A stretch of DNA of 64,000 nt from JAAGZL01 sp050291725 (GCA_050291725.1 JBNKKH010000032.1:186001-250000), one strand, 5' to 3'; shown: positions 34,979 through 45,045, counted from the stretch's first letter. The notes: generated by a model from the sequence alone, not told the origin. Numbers and translations: made by a program.

Positions 34979-36765
34979 ATCTCAAAGGCTTCGTCATTGA
35001 ACTTCATAATAATATTGGAACCTGCCACTATGGTTTGATGCAGGGCATCACACTGGGGCAACAGACGTTGAAAATAAAAATGGGCCGTATCAATCTTGGC
35101 CTGATAGAACAGAGACTCTCCTCCATTCACCTTGGCGCTGGCAATCTCCGCCATACGCGCCCAGAGATAACCCACGGCTACCAAACCAAACATGCGCAAA
35201 TAGTCTGTCGCCGCCGCGGCGCTATCATCCGGCGTTACGGCCAACTGTTGGGTAACATATTCTGTTGCCGATTTCAGCTTGGCACAGGCCTCGCCTAATG
35301 GCTGAATAAAACTCTTAAGATATGGATTGGAAGAGTTCTGCTTTAGGTACTCCTCAATCGGCCCAAAGAACTGCTGCAGATATCTTCCATCTGACGCAGT
35401 AAGCTTGCGCCCCACCAGATCCAGAGCCTGGATACCATTGGTTCCTTCGTAGATCTGGGCAATACGGGCATCACGTATGTACTGCTCCATCCCATGCTCC
35501 CGAATATAGCCATGACCCCCTAGAACCTGCACCCCTAGATTGGCCATCTCTGACCCTATATCGCTATTGAATGCCTTCACCACCGGGGTAAGCAGAGCAA
35601 TAAAATCCTCCCCGTCCTGACGCCGCTGAGCATCCGGGTGATGACGCGAAATATCCAACTCCCGAGCAACCCAGGCCACTAGGGCACGACACCCTTCAGC
35701 ATAAGCCCGTTGGGTCAACAACATGCGTCGAACATCCGGGTGCACCAGTATAGGGTCAGCAGCTTTATCTGGGCTTTTGGCACCAGTCAGGGCGCGCCCT
35801 TGGATACGTTCCCTAGCGTAGCTGACTGCACCTTGATATGCAGCCTCGGCGATACCCAAACCCTGGATACCTACTGCCAAACGCTCTATGTTCATCATGA
35901 TAAACATGGCGGCCATGCCTTTGTTGATATCCCCAACCAGATACCCTTTGGCATCATCAAAATTCATAACGCAGGTAGCTGAGGCCTTGATACCCATTTT
36001 ATGCTCAATGGCACTGCAGTTAACCCTGTTGGGCTCGCCCGCCTCTGACTGCTCATTCACCAGAAATTTAGGTACCAGAAACATGCTGATACCCTTGATA
36101 CCCTTAGGGGCGTCGGGGGTACGGGCAAGCACCAAGTGAATTATGTTTTCACTTAGGTCATGATCGCCGGCAGTAATAAATATCTTGGTGCCACTAATGG
36201 TGTAGCTGCCGTCAGCATTAGGCGTTGCCTTGGTGCGAATCAGCCCAAGGTCGGTTCCACAGTGAGGTTCGGTAAGGGACATAGCACCGGTCCAGCTACC
36301 ATCCACCATCTTGGGAAGATACCTCTGTTTTAGCTCATCACTAGCCTCAGCTAGAATAGCGTTGCAAGCACCATTGGTAAGTCCGGGGTATAGGCTAAAA
36401 GAGATATTACAGCTGGCGATTATCTCTTCAATCATAAGCCCCAAAGTCTTGGGTAGCCCCTGTCCGCCATACTCCACCGGCCCGGTCAAACTACCTAGGC
36501 CCAGATCGCAGAAATCCCGGTATGCCTGAACAAAGCCTGTAGGAGTAGAAACAGACCCAGCTTCAAACAGACACCCCTCCTCATCCCCACTCTGATTGAT
36601 GGAGTGCAGCCTCTCTTCACAAAACTTCCCCGCCTCATCCAGGATGGCATCAACCAGATCTGGAGTAACCTCCTCAAAACCTGGCAGCTGTTCAATACTA
36701 TTTGGATCAAACAGTTCGTTATACACAAACCGCATATCACGCAGTGGTGTCTTATACGTAGGCAT
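34975..36765 (-). CDS. acyl-CoA dehydrogenase (large FadE/DmdC-type)
   Basis: A flavoenzyme for the first beta-oxidation step. It has 596 residues from ATG 36765; a TTG 15 bases upstream is the only extension. It has the long form: an N-terminal extension starting MPTYKTPLRDMRFV, the FAD-binding core with SLTEPHCGTDLG, a catalytic base expected in IAQIYEGTNGIQALD, and a C-terminal extra helical domain (about 465-590). This architecture is shared by medium/long-chain FadE paralogs of Pseudomonas and by DmdC; the substrate cannot be read from sequence. It heads the operon with thioesterase, ETF and ETF-QO. Confidence 0.93.
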   Translation of the reverse strand: MPTYKTPLRDMRFVYNELFDPNSIEQLPGFEEVTPDLVDAILDEAGKFCEERLHSINQSGDEEGCLFEAGSVSTPTGFVQAYRDFCDLGLGSLTGPVEYGGQGLPKTLGLMIEEIIASCNISFSLYPGLTNGACNAILAEASDELKQRYLPKMVDGSWTGAMSLTEPHCGTDLGLIRTKATPNADGSYTISGTKIFITAGDHDLSENIIHLVLARTPDAPKGIKGISMFLVPKFLVNEQSEAGEPNRVNCSAIEHKMGIKASATCVMNFDDAKGYLVGDINKGMAAMFIMMNIERLAVGIQGLGIAEAAYQGAVSYARERIQGRALTGAKSPDKAADPILVHPDVRRMLLTQRAYAEGCRALVAWVARELDISRHHPDAQRRQDGEDFIALLTPVVKAFNSDIGSEMANLGVQVLGGHGYIREHGMEQYIRDARIAQIYEGTNGIQALDLVGRKLTASDGRYLQQFFGPIEEYLKQNSSNPYLKSFIQPLGEACAKLKSATEYVTQQLAVTPDDSAAAATDYLRMFGLVAVGYLWARMAEIASAKVNGGESLFYQAKIDTAHFYFQRLLPQCDALHQTIVAGSNIIMKFNDEAFEI

Positions 36766-37110
36766 ATGGCCAATTCCCAATAGAAACTATTTAACGATGA
36801 AAATAGTCATGCAATCTCCCTTCAACTCCAATAACAAAAGTCGCCTAATTTCATAACATTTTACTTCCTTAGCGCAATTTATGACGCAAAATGCCACTGT
36901 TTACCGCCAAACACCCAGCAAAACAATCGACACATCCATAATCATAACATAATGTATTTATTACCATTTATCATACTGGCGAATTTAGATATAAATGTTG
37001 AATCAAATTGTTATTGGATAATGGAGAAAAAACTTTCACTCTAACGCCATCCAAGAAATAGCTAGATTCACTGACCATTTATACACTAATTAACTATAGG
37101 CTTTTTAAAG
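36766..37110. other. 345-base divergent intergenic region between two acyl-CoA dehydrogenase genes
   Basis: An AT-rich region that must contain both operon promoters. No gene was found. No clear FadR- or PsrA-type operator was recognised, and the TTGACA-N-TGTCAA palindrome found at 28.7 kb does not recur here, so this pair of operons is probably controlled by another factor. Confidence 0.5.
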
Positions 37111-38907
37111 ATGGGCGAATATAGAGTACCTCACCGCGATATCCGTTTTGTTCTGAACGAGCTGCTGAATATGGAGCAGCACTACCAGGAACTAAACTGC
37201 GAAGAGGCCACACCGGACATGATTGACGCCATCCTGGATGAGGCGGGAAAGTTCGCCGAACGGGTCGTAGCGCCCCTGAACCAGAGCGGAGACCGACATG
37301 GCTGCGGTTTTGAAAATGGCGTGGTAACAACCCCGCCTGGCTTCAAAGAGGCCTATCAGCAATACGTAGAAAGCGGCTGGCCATCACTACCCCACAAAGA
37401 GGAATGGGGAGGCCAAGGCCTGCCAGAATCTCTTGGCATAGTTATCAATGAGATGATTGGAACTGCCAACTGGTCCTGGAGCATGTATCCAGGACTCAGC
37501 CATGGAGCCATGCGCACCCTGGAAGCCCATGGCACCCAGGAGCAGAAAGAGACCTATCTCACCAAGTTGGTGAGCGGTGAGTGGACTGGCACCATGTGTC
37601 TAACTGAATCCCACTGTGGCACCGACCTCGGCCTACTACGTACCAAAGCCGAGCCTCAGGAAGATGGCAGCTACAGCATAACCGGCACCAAGATATTCAT
37701 CTCTGCCGGCGAACATGACATGGCCGACAACATTGTACACATCGTACTTGCTCGCCTGCCGGACGCACCAGAAGGCACTAAAGGAATTTCTCTGTTCATA
37801 GTGCCAAAGAAACTACCAGACGCAGCAGGCAACTGCGGAGAGGTAAATAGCCTGAATTGTGGCTCCATTGAGCATAAGATGGGCATTCATGGCAACTCTA
37901 CCTGTGTTATGAATTTTGACGGAGCAACAGGATTCCTCATAGGCCAGCCCAACAAGGGTCTAAGCTGCATGTTCACCTTTATGAATGCAGCACGCCTTGG
38001 TACCGCGATTCAAGGCCTAGCCCATGCCGAGTGGGGCTTCCAGAACTCCTACGCTTATGCCCGCGAGCGACTACAGATGCGCTCCCTAACCGGACCTAAG
38101 GCAGAAGATAAGCCAGCTGACCCCATCATTGTCCATCCCGAGGTGCGTAAAATGCTCCTCACCCAAAAAGCCATCTCTGAAGGCGCCAGGGCGTTAATCT
38201 ACTTCACCGCAATGCAGATCGATCTGGTGGAGCACTCTAAGGACAGCAAAGTTGTGGAACAAGCCGACGACCTGCTATCTTTTATCACCCCCATCGCCAA
38301 GGCCTTTCTGACAGAGATGGGATTCGAATCGGCAAATCATGCCCTACAGGTATTTGGCGGGCACGGATATATATCAGAGTGGGGCATGGAGCAGAACGTG
38401 CGTGATAGCCGCATCTCCATGCTGTATGAGGGCACCACCCAGATTCAGGCCTTAGACCTGCTTGGGCGCAAAGTATTGCTCACCCAAGGCAAAACCCTGA
38501 AGCGCTTCACCAAAATCATTCATCTGTTCTGTAAAGAACAGGCAAAAAACAGAGAGATGAAAGAGTTCATTGAGCCTCTCAAAAAGCTAAATGATGAATG
38601 GGGTGGTATGACCATGAAGATCGGCATGAAGGCCATGAAAAACCGTGATGAGGTAGGTGCGGCATCGGTTGATTATCTCATGTACTCAGGTTACGTTGCT
38701 TTAGCCTACTTCTGGGCAAGAATGGCGCAAACCGCCCAAACCAAACTAAAAGAGGGAACCAACGAAGAGGCCTTCTATAACTCTAAGGTAGCAACAGCTA
38801 AATTTTACTATCAGCGCATTCTGCCACGCACCGCCAGCCTAGCAGAGACCATGCTCTCAGGTTCAGACAACCTGATGGCATTGGATGAAGAGAGCTTCAT
38901 CTTCTAA
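37111..38907 (+). CDS. acyl-CoA dehydrogenase (large FadE/DmdC-type), second paralog
   Basis: A 598-residue paralog of the divergent dehydrogenase, with the same layout: N-terminal MGEYRVPHRDIRFVLNELL, FAD core with CLTESHCGTDLG, a catalytic Glu expected in ISMLYEGTTQIQALD and the C-terminal domain. Identity to its neighbour is clear by eye but far from complete, so chain-length specialisation after an old duplication is likely. No strong Shine-Dalgarno precedes ATG 37111. It heads the rightward operon with SCP2, fadD, DUF2889 and fadBA. Confidence 0.93.
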   Translation: MGEYRVPHRDIRFVLNELLNMEQHYQELNCEEATPDMIDAILDEAGKFAERVVAPLNQSGDRHGCGFENGVVTTPPGFKEAYQQYVESGWPSLPHKEEWGGQGLPESLGIVINEMIGTANWSWSMYPGLSHGAMRTLEAHGTQEQKETYLTKLVSGEWTGTMCLTESHCGTDLGLLRTKAEPQEDGSYSITGTKIFISAGEHDMADNIVHIVLARLPDAPEGTKGISLFIVPKKLPDAAGNCGEVNSLNCGSIEHKMGIHGNSTCVMNFDGATGFLIGQPNKGLSCMFTFMNAARLGTAIQGLAHAEWGFQNSYAYARERLQMRSLTGPKAEDKPADPIIVHPEVRKMLLTQKAISEGARALIYFTAMQIDLVEHSKDSKVVEQADDLLSFITPIAKAFLTEMGFESANHALQVFGGHGYISEWGMEQNVRDSRISMLYEGTTQIQALDLLGRKVLLTQGKTLKRFTKIIHLFCKEQAKNREMKEFIEPLKKLNDEWGGMTMKIGMKAMKNRDEVGAASVDYLMYSGYVALAYFWARMAQTAQTKLKEGTNEEAFYNSKVATAKFYYQRILPRTASLAETMLSGSDNLMALDEESFIF

Positions 38908-38958
38908 AGTTGGATATAACACCAGAATAATTACAGATAAAATTAAGAGGCACACCCT

Positions 38959-39282
38959 ATGAGCGACATAAACAGCTTACTTAACGACATGCAGCAACGC
39001 TTTAACCCGAATGCAGCATCTGGGCTAGACGCAATCTTTCAATACGACATAACCGACAATGGCAGCTGGCAGATAGAGATTAAAGAGGGAGCCTGCACGA
39101 TAAACGAGGGAGCGCTGTCCGACCCCAATGTCACCCTGTCGATGGATTTGGACACCTTAGCATCGGTCCTCAGTGGTGAAACTGATGGCATGCAGGCATT
39201 TATGAGCGGAAGTATTCAGGCAACAGGAGACGTAATGCTGGCCACACAATTGGCTGACCTATTCCCATTAAACGGAGGTTAA
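38959..39282 (+). CDS. SCP2 sterol/lipid-binding domain protein
   Basis: A 107-residue single-domain SCP2 protein. It shows the typical core: QYDITDNGSWQIEIKEG, then NVTLSMDLDTLASVLSGE and MQAFMSGSIQATGDVMLATQLADLF. SCP2 domains bind acyl-CoA or other lipids and here may present substrates to the flanking dehydrogenase and ligase. AGAGG precedes ATG 38959, and fadD begins four bases after its stop. Confidence 0.9.
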   Translation: MSDINSLLNDMQQRFNPNAASGLDAIFQYDITDNGSWQIEIKEGACTINEGALSDPNVTLSMDLDTLASVLSGETDGMQAFMSGSIQATGDVMLATQLADLFPLNGG

Positions 39283-39286
39283 GCCA

Positions 39287-40948
39287 GTGATTACAGGTAG
39301 AGCAGAGATTGGCTGGATACCGGAGGATATCAATCCGGATGGCTTCAAAACCATCCCCGAACTCCTGGATCACTGCGTCAAAAACTTTGGTGATAAACCA
39401 GCCTTCACCAGCTTAGGAAAAACCATAACCTACAACGAGCTGGCTGAACTCTCCTCTGCCTTCGCCCACTTTTTACAAACGGAAACCGACCTCAAGCCTG
39501 GTGATCGCATTGCCATTCAGCTACCCAACCTTATTCAATATCCTATAGTTCTATTTGGCTCTATTCTCGCCGGCATGATTGCGGTGAACACCAACCCGTT
39601 GTACACGGCCCGGGAGATGGAGTATCAGTTTAAGGATTCCGGCGCCAAAGCATTGATCATTTACCAATGCATGGCCCCCAACGCTGAGAAGATCCTAGCC
39701 AATACCAACATCGAAACAGTCGTTTTGGTTCAGGCCGCCGATCTTCATGGATCACTGAAACGCACCCTGATACACGCTGTTATCAAATATGTAAAAAAAA
39801 TGCAGCCTGACTTCAATCTGCCCCAGGCTGTGTCAATCAGGGAAATACTGAATAGGCATAAGGGCAAAAAACACACTCCGGCAGAAGCGACACCCGCAAC
39901 CACTGCAGTTTTACAATACACTGGCGGAACCACCGGATACTCTAAGGGCGCAGAACTGACCCATGCCAACATCTTATCTAACATACTTCAAGCGCTGCCA
40001 CGCATACGCACATCCGGAGAGGATTGGGCAGAAACTGCCATCTCCCCCCTCCCTCTTTATCACATATATGCATTTACCCTGGCGCAAACTGTTATGTTAT
40101 ACGGTGGGCACGCCGTATTGATCCCCAACCCACGGGATATACATGGATTTATCAAAGAGCTAAAGAACTGGAAACCTACCGCCTTCCTTGGCCTAAACAC
40201 CCTATTTGTGGCGCTCTGTCGTAATCCCGGATTTGCCTCTATTGATTTCAGTAAACTCCGCATTACATCATCTGGCGGCATGGCCCTCACCCATGACGCA
40301 GCTGACCAGTGGAAGAGGATAACAGGCTGCATCATAACCGAAGGTTACGGCCTTACTGAAACATCGCCCATGGTCACCATCAACCCTCCTGGGAAACAAC
40401 AGATAGGAACCATCGGCACCACCCTGCCCCATACAAAAGTTCAAATAATTGATGGATCAGGAAATGAGCTTGGAGTCGGCAAAGATGGGGAACTCTGCGT
40501 CTGGGGGCCACAAGTAATGACTAGATATTGGCAGAAAGAGGATGAGTCAGACTCCGCTTTCACCGAGGACGGTTACTTCAAGACAGGTGATATAGCCGTA
40601 TTGCATAAAGATGGATTTATCAGTATTGCTGATCGCGCTAAAGATATCATTATCGTATCAGGCTTTAACGTCTACCCTAATGAGGTTGAAGAGATTGCAA
40701 GCCAGCATCCAGATATTATTGAGTGTGCTGCCATAGGCATTCCAGATGAGGTAACTGGCGAGTCGGTAAAGCTATTTGTCGTAACAACAAATAACGAGCT
40801 AACTCTTGAGGATATTCGCAGCTACTGCCGCGGCAAGCTAACCGGATACAAAATTCCAAAGAGCATGCAGATTGCAGAGGAGTTGCCCAAAACTAACGTT
40901 GGCAAGATCCTGCGCCGCTCACTTAGAGATGACACTAGTAGTAGTTAA
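39287..40948 (+). CDS. fadD: long-chain acyl-CoA synthetase FadD
   Basis: Activates free fatty acids to acyl-CoA via an acyl-adenylate. It has 553 residues with the ANL-family motifs YTGGTTGYSKGAELTH (about 208), YGLTETSPMV (about 355), the TGD motif in FKTGDIAVLH and a C-terminal catalytic lysine region PKTNVGKILRR. The start is GTG 39287 with GGAGG nine bases upstream, inside the SCP2 3' end. It supplies substrate to the surrounding beta-oxidation enzymes. Confidence 0.95.
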   Translation: MITGRAEIGWIPEDINPDGFKTIPELLDHCVKNFGDKPAFTSLGKTITYNELAELSSAFAHFLQTETDLKPGDRIAIQLPNLIQYPIVLFGSILAGMIAVNTNPLYTAREMEYQFKDSGAKALIIYQCMAPNAEKILANTNIETVVLVQAADLHGSLKRTLIHAVIKYVKKMQPDFNLPQAVSIREILNRHKGKKHTPAEATPATTAVLQYTGGTTGYSKGAELTHANILSNILQALPRIRTSGEDWAETAISPLPLYHIYAFTLAQTVMLYGGHAVLIPNPRDIHGFIKELKNWKPTAFLGLNTLFVALCRNPGFASIDFSKLRITSSGGMALTHDAADQWKRITGCIITEGYGLTETSPMVTINPPGKQQIGTIGTTLPHTKVQIIDGSGNELGVGKDGELCVWGPQVMTRYWQKEDESDSAFTEDGYFKTGDIAVLHKDGFISIADRAKDIIIVSGFNVYPNEVEEIASQHPDIIECAAIGIPDEVTGESVKLFVVTTNNELTLEDIRSYCRGKLTGYKIPKSMQIAEELPKTNVGKILRRSLRDDTSSS

Positions 40949-40960
40949 AGGAAGAACTTC

Positions 40961-41506
40961 ATGCCTCTACCAAAAGCACAAAGACGCAAACAAAAGCACA
41001 CCAGGTCAATCAACTCAGGCGCCTTTCTACGCGATGACGGCCTCTGGGATATTGAAGCCCGCATGACCGACATCAAAAGCGAAACCGTAGAGAGTGAAGT
41101 GCGGGGGTATGTAGCGGCGGGCGAACCGTTCCATGATATTCGAATACGAATAGCTATCGACACCGCTTTGAAAGTGCATGAGGCACACGCCTCCATTGAC
41201 GCCTCGCCCTTCGAGACATGCCCAAATATAACCGATGCCTACAAAAAACTAATTGGCACTCACATCAGACCGGGCTGGCGTGCAAAGGTAAAAGAGCTGG
41301 TGGGAGGAGTAAGTGGTTGCACTCATATCAACGAACTATTGCCAGTTATAGCCACAACCGCATTCCAGGCCCTGTGGTCACATAGTGATGAAGCGACCAA
41401 AAAACAGGGGTACAAAATTATGCTGGATAATTGCCATGTCTGGTCTAGAGATGGCGAAGTGATGACCAAACTTGTTTCTGATGGCGCCATAGAGACAGAA
41501 GAGTAA
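40961..41506 (+). CDS. DUF2889 domain protein
   Basis: A 181-residue cytoplasmic protein matching the DUF2889 pattern: a basic N-terminus with RRKQKHTRSINSGAFLRDDGLWDIEARMTD, then a beta-rich region, and TRPGW-like IRPGWRAKVKELVGGVSGCTHINELLP with a conserved Cys-Thr-His. No function is established for the family. It sits 12 bases after fadD and 100 bases before fadB on the same strand, an arrangement that implies a role in acyl-CoA metabolism. AGGAAG lies upstream of ATG 40961. Confidence 0.85.
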   Translation: MPLPKAQRRKQKHTRSINSGAFLRDDGLWDIEARMTDIKSETVESEVRGYVAAGEPFHDIRIRIAIDTALKVHEAHASIDASPFETCPNITDAYKKLIGTHIRPGWRAKVKELVGGVSGCTHINELLPVIATTAFQALWSHSDEATKKQGYKIMLDNCHVWSRDGEVMTKLVSDGAIETEE

Positions 41507-41606
41507 TCACTAAGCAGCTCAAATCTATTTACAGCGAACCAAATTAAATGCAGACACCAACTGCCTGCATAATTTTCAAAAACGTTCTATGAAGGAGATA
41601 CGTGTC

Positions 41607-43769
41607 ATGTTGATGCAAGGTCAATTCATCCGCGTACAAACTGTTGAAGAAGGCATTTATGAGGTCGTATTTGATCGAAAAAATGACTCCATCAATAAGT
41701 TTGACCAAGCAACGCTGCTGGAATTGAAACAAGCCGTAACCGAGCTAGGGAAAACAGAAGGCCTCAAAGGGGTGTTCTTCTCCAGCACTAAAGACGCCTT
41801 TATTGTGGGGGCTGACATCACTGAATTTACTCAGATGTTCTCCCACTCAGAAGAGGATATATACCAGCATATCCTGGGCCTGAATGATATTTTCAACGCT
41901 ATCGAAGATCTGCCCTGCCCCACCGTAACAGCCATTAACGGTCTAGCTCTGGGCGGCGGCTTTGAACTCTGCCTCTCCACTGATTATCGCGTTATGGCAG
42001 ATACAGCTCAGGTAGGACTTCCTGAGGTAAAACTGGGCATCAACCCAGGCTGGGGAGGCACCTTCAGACTGCCGCGTTTAATCGGCATTGATAACGCTAA
42101 TGAGTGGATCTGTTCCGGCAGCCAGAAAAAGTCGGGTGCAGCCCTGAAAGAGGGCGCGGTGGATGCGGTGGTTACAGCAGACCAGGTAAATGCTGCAGCT
42201 CTGGACCTAGTTAAGAAATGCATCGATGGCAGCATCGACTACCAAGCGCGCAGAAGCGAAAAGAGCAGCCCAGTTAAACTCAACCAAATGGAACTAACCA
42301 TGGCGTTTGAATCCGCCAAGGGCGTAATCGGCGCCAAGGCCGGCCCCCACTACCCTGCCCCCATGCAGGCCATCAAGACCATGCAGAAGGCCGTCAAACT
42401 GGATAGACAAGGTGCCATTGATGTTGAGGCCAGGGCCTTCGCCAAGCTAGCCCGCACTGATGTTACCGCATCTCTGGTGGGACTGTTCCTGAAAGACCAA
42501 TACGTGAAGAAGGTAGCCAAGAAGTACACTAAGAACACCGAACCGGTGGCAATGGCCGGGGTATTGGGCGCAGGCATCATGGGTGGTGGCGTCGCCTACC
42601 AATCTGCTTCCAAGGGTACGCCCATTCTGATGAAGGACATCAATGATACTGCTCTGCAACTGGGACTGGATGAAGCAACCAAACTGCTCTCCGGCCAACT
42701 CAAGCGCGGACGCATTAATGAACAGCAGATGGCCAAGACCCTTACTCAGATTACACCAACCCTGAGTTACGGTGATTTCAATCGCGCAGACCTGGTAGTA
42801 GAAGCGGTGGTTGAGAATGCAAATGTGAAAAAGAGCGTTCTGGCTGAGGCAGAAAAGGCCATGCGAGATGACGCCATCCTCACCTCTAACACATCTACCA
42901 TCTCCATAACCGAGCTTGCTACTGCCCTGGAAAAACCAGAAAAATTCTGCGGCATGCACTTCTTCAACCCGGTGCACCGCATGCCTCTGGTGGAGGTAAT
43001 CCGCGGGGAGAAGAGCGGTGAAGAGGCTATCGCCCGCACCGTTGCCTACGCCAAAGCCATGGGCAAAACCCCTATCGTGGTTAATGACTGCCCAGGCTTC
43101 CTGGTCAACCGGGTGCTGTTCCCCTACTTCGGCGGCTTCTCAGCCCTGGTAAGCGATGGCGCAGACTTCCGCCAGATAGACAAGGTGATGGAAAGCTTCG
43201 GCTGGCCTATGGGCCCGGCCTATCTGCTGGATGTAGTTGGTATAGACACCGCCCATCACGCTGACGCCGTTATGGCTGCCGGCTTCCCAGAACGCATGAG
43301 TCATACAGGCGAAAACGCCATCGACCGCATGTTTGCCAACGATCGTTTCGGCCAGAAAAATGATAAAGGCTTCTACCGCTATGAGTTGGACAAAAAGGGT
43401 AAGCAGAAGAAAATCAATGACGATACCGTGGATGAGCTGCTCACAGATATCACTGGCGAGGTAAAGCAGTTCTCCGATGATGAGATCGTTGCGCGCATGA
43501 TGATCCCTCTCTGCATCGAGACCGTACGCTGCATCGAAGAAGCTATAGTAGCTAGTCCGGCAGAGGCGGATATGGCCCTGATCTACGGTATAGGTTTTCC
43601 ACCGTTCCGCGGCGGTGCCCTCCACTACCTGGATCAGCTGGGACTGGAGCAGTTCTGCAACATGGCGGCAAAGTATGAGCATCTAGGTCCGCTCTACCAA
43701 CCAACAGAGAAAATGAAATCGATGGCCGCAAGCGGCACCAAGTTCTTTCAGCAGGAGGGAGATGAGTAA
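41607..43769 (+). CDS. fadB: multifunctional fatty-acid oxidation complex alpha subunit FadB
   Basis: A 720-residue bifunctional enzyme: N-terminal enoyl-CoA hydratase/isomerase (about 1-190, with FIVGADITEF and NGLALGGGFELCL) and C-terminal 3-hydroxyacyl-CoA dehydrogenase (about 310-715, with NAD motif GVLGAGIMGGGVAY and the catalytic HFFNPVHRMPLVEV). The start is ATG 41607, with GGAG nine bases upstream and N-terminal agreement with E. coli FadB (MLxxG). An ATG 18 bases earlier is less likely. The stop overlaps the fadA start (TAATG), so the alpha and beta subunits are coupled. Confidence 0.96.
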   Translation: MLMQGQFIRVQTVEEGIYEVVFDRKNDSINKFDQATLLELKQAVTELGKTEGLKGVFFSSTKDAFIVGADITEFTQMFSHSEEDIYQHILGLNDIFNAIEDLPCPTVTAINGLALGGGFELCLSTDYRVMADTAQVGLPEVKLGINPGWGGTFRLPRLIGIDNANEWICSGSQKKSGAALKEGAVDAVVTADQVNAAALDLVKKCIDGSIDYQARRSEKSSPVKLNQMELTMAFESAKGVIGAKAGPHYPAPMQAIKTMQKAVKLDRQGAIDVEARAFAKLARTDVTASLVGLFLKDQYVKKVAKKYTKNTEPVAMAGVLGAGIMGGGVAYQSASKGTPILMKDINDTALQLGLDEATKLLSGQLKRGRINEQQMAKTLTQITPTLSYGDFNRADLVVEAVVENANVKKSVLAEAEKAMRDDAILTSNTSTISITELATALEKPEKFCGMHFFNPVHRMPLVEVIRGEKSGEEAIARTVAYAKAMGKTPIVVNDCPGFLVNRVLFPYFGGFSALVSDGADFRQIDKVMESFGWPMGPAYLLDVVGIDTAHHADAVMAAGFPERMSHTGENAIDRMFANDRFGQKNDKGFYRYELDKKGKQKKINDDTVDELLTDITGEVKQFSDDEIVARMMIPLCIETVRCIEEAIVASPAEADMALIYGIGFPPFRGGALHYLDQLGLEQFCNMAAKYEHLGPLYQPTEKMKSMAASGTKFFQQEGDE

Positions 43770-44950
43770 TGAGTATCTCTATCAATGATGTAGTCATAGT
43801 TGATGGCGTTCGTACCGCCATGGGCAAATCCAGAAACGGGGTATTTCGCAATGTACGTTCTGAGGTCCTCTCTGCTGAGATTATCAAGGCGCTGCTGAAG
43901 CGCAACCCAGAGGTCAATCCTAATGAGATTGAGGATGTAATCTGGGGCTGCGTAAACCAGACCTTGGAGCAGGGCTTTAACATCGCCAGAAACGCATCTC
44001 TACTGGCGGGACTGCCCCACAGCGTTTCAGCCCAGACCGTCAACCGCCTGTGTGGATCATCTATGTCCGCCTTGCATATCGCTGCTCAATCCATCGCGAC
44101 CGGCTATGGCGAGATCTTTGTGGTGGGCGGCGTGGAACACATGGGGCATGTCCCCATGGATCACGGTATAGATATAAACCCTGGACTATCCAAACATGCA
44201 GCCAAGGCAGCCATGATGATGGGAGTAACTGCCGAACTATTGGGTAAGATGAACGGAATTAGTCGACAGATGCAGGATGAGTTTGGCGTGCGCTCTCACC
44301 AGAAAGCCCACCAGGCAGCGCTAGACGGTTATTGGGACAAGGAGATTATCCCGATAGAAGGGCACGATACCGAGAACGGTTTCAGAACCTCCATAACATC
44401 AGATGAAGTAATTCGTCCGGAGGCAAACATTGATGACATGGCAAAGCTAAAACCGGTATTCATCCCCAAGGTAGGCACGGTAACCGCAGGCACATCCTCC
44501 GCTCTATCCGATGGTGCCTCCGGCATGCTAGTAATGTCAGAGCAGAAAGCGAAAGAGCTGGGGCTAACGCCTCGGGCCCGTATCAGAAGCATGGCCGTTG
44601 CCGGATGTGATCCATCCATTATGGGTTACGGTCCAGTACCAGCATCGCAGAAGGCGTTAAAGCGCGCCGGCCTGACAGTGGAGGATATCGACTACGTAGA
44701 ACTGAATGAGGCCTTTGCCGCTCAGGGGCTATCTGTACTCAAGAACCTAAAGCTGCTGGATAACATGGAGGAGAAGGTAAACCTCTATGGTGGCGCTATC
44801 GCCCTGGGGCATCCTCTTGGCTGCTCCGGAACCCGGATATCCAACACCCTGCTCAATGTTATGGAGAACAACGATGGCAATCTGGGATTGGCTACGATGT
44901 GCATCGGCATGGGCATGGGCATAGCCACGGTGTTTGAGCGCATGAACTAA
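43769..44950 (+). CDS. fadA: 3-ketoacyl-CoA thiolase FadA
   Basis: A 393-residue thiolase that performs the last beta-oxidation step, releasing acetyl-CoA; it forms the alpha2beta2 complex with FadB. Active-site features: nucleophile Cys in NRLCGSSMSALH, the NEAFAAQ segment, the His in GGAIALGHPLGCSG and the final Cys in MCIGMGMG. The length is usual. It overlaps fadB by one base and is followed by a clear terminator, ending the operon. Confidence 0.97.
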   Translation: MSISINDVVIVDGVRTAMGKSRNGVFRNVRSEVLSAEIIKALLKRNPEVNPNEIEDVIWGCVNQTLEQGFNIARNASLLAGLPHSVSAQTVNRLCGSSMSALHIAAQSIATGYGEIFVVGGVEHMGHVPMDHGIDINPGLSKHAAKAAMMMGVTAELLGKMNGISRQMQDEFGVRSHQKAHQAALDGYWDKEIIPIEGHDTENGFRTSITSDEVIRPEANIDDMAKLKPVFIPKVGTVTAGTSSALSDGASGMLVMSEQKAKELGLTPRARIRSMAVAGCDPSIMGYGPVPASQKALKRAGLTVEDIDYVELNEAFAAQGLSVLKNLKLLDNMEEKVNLYGGAIALGHPLGCSGTRISNTLLNVMENNDGNLGLATMCIGMGMGIATVFERMN

Positions 44951-44971
44951 CAGCAACCCTAACCATGCAGT

Positions 44972-45006
44972 AAGGCCTGAAGAACTCTTCGGGCCTTATT
45001 TTTTTC
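44972..45006 (+). terminator. intrinsic terminator of the fadD-fadBA operon
   Basis: An 11-bp stem (44972-44982 against 44987-44997, one G-T pair) with loop AACT, then ATTTTTTTT. It ends the rightward fatty-acid operon before dusA. Confidence 0.93.
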
Positions 45007-45045
45007 TATTCGAACAAAGCAGAGCAAATCTTGTATCATTCCTGC

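Noticed and set aside
34975..38907. DMSP demethylation (DmdBCD) pathway
   Set aside because: The dehydrogenases share the DmdC-type architecture, but the full set of ETF, FadBA, FadD and dienoyl enzymes fits general fatty-acid oxidation better and dmdA is not present.
42447..43682. Two long minus-strand open frames opposite fadB
   Set aside because: They mirror the codon pattern of fadB and show no protein family; fadB is complete on the other strand.
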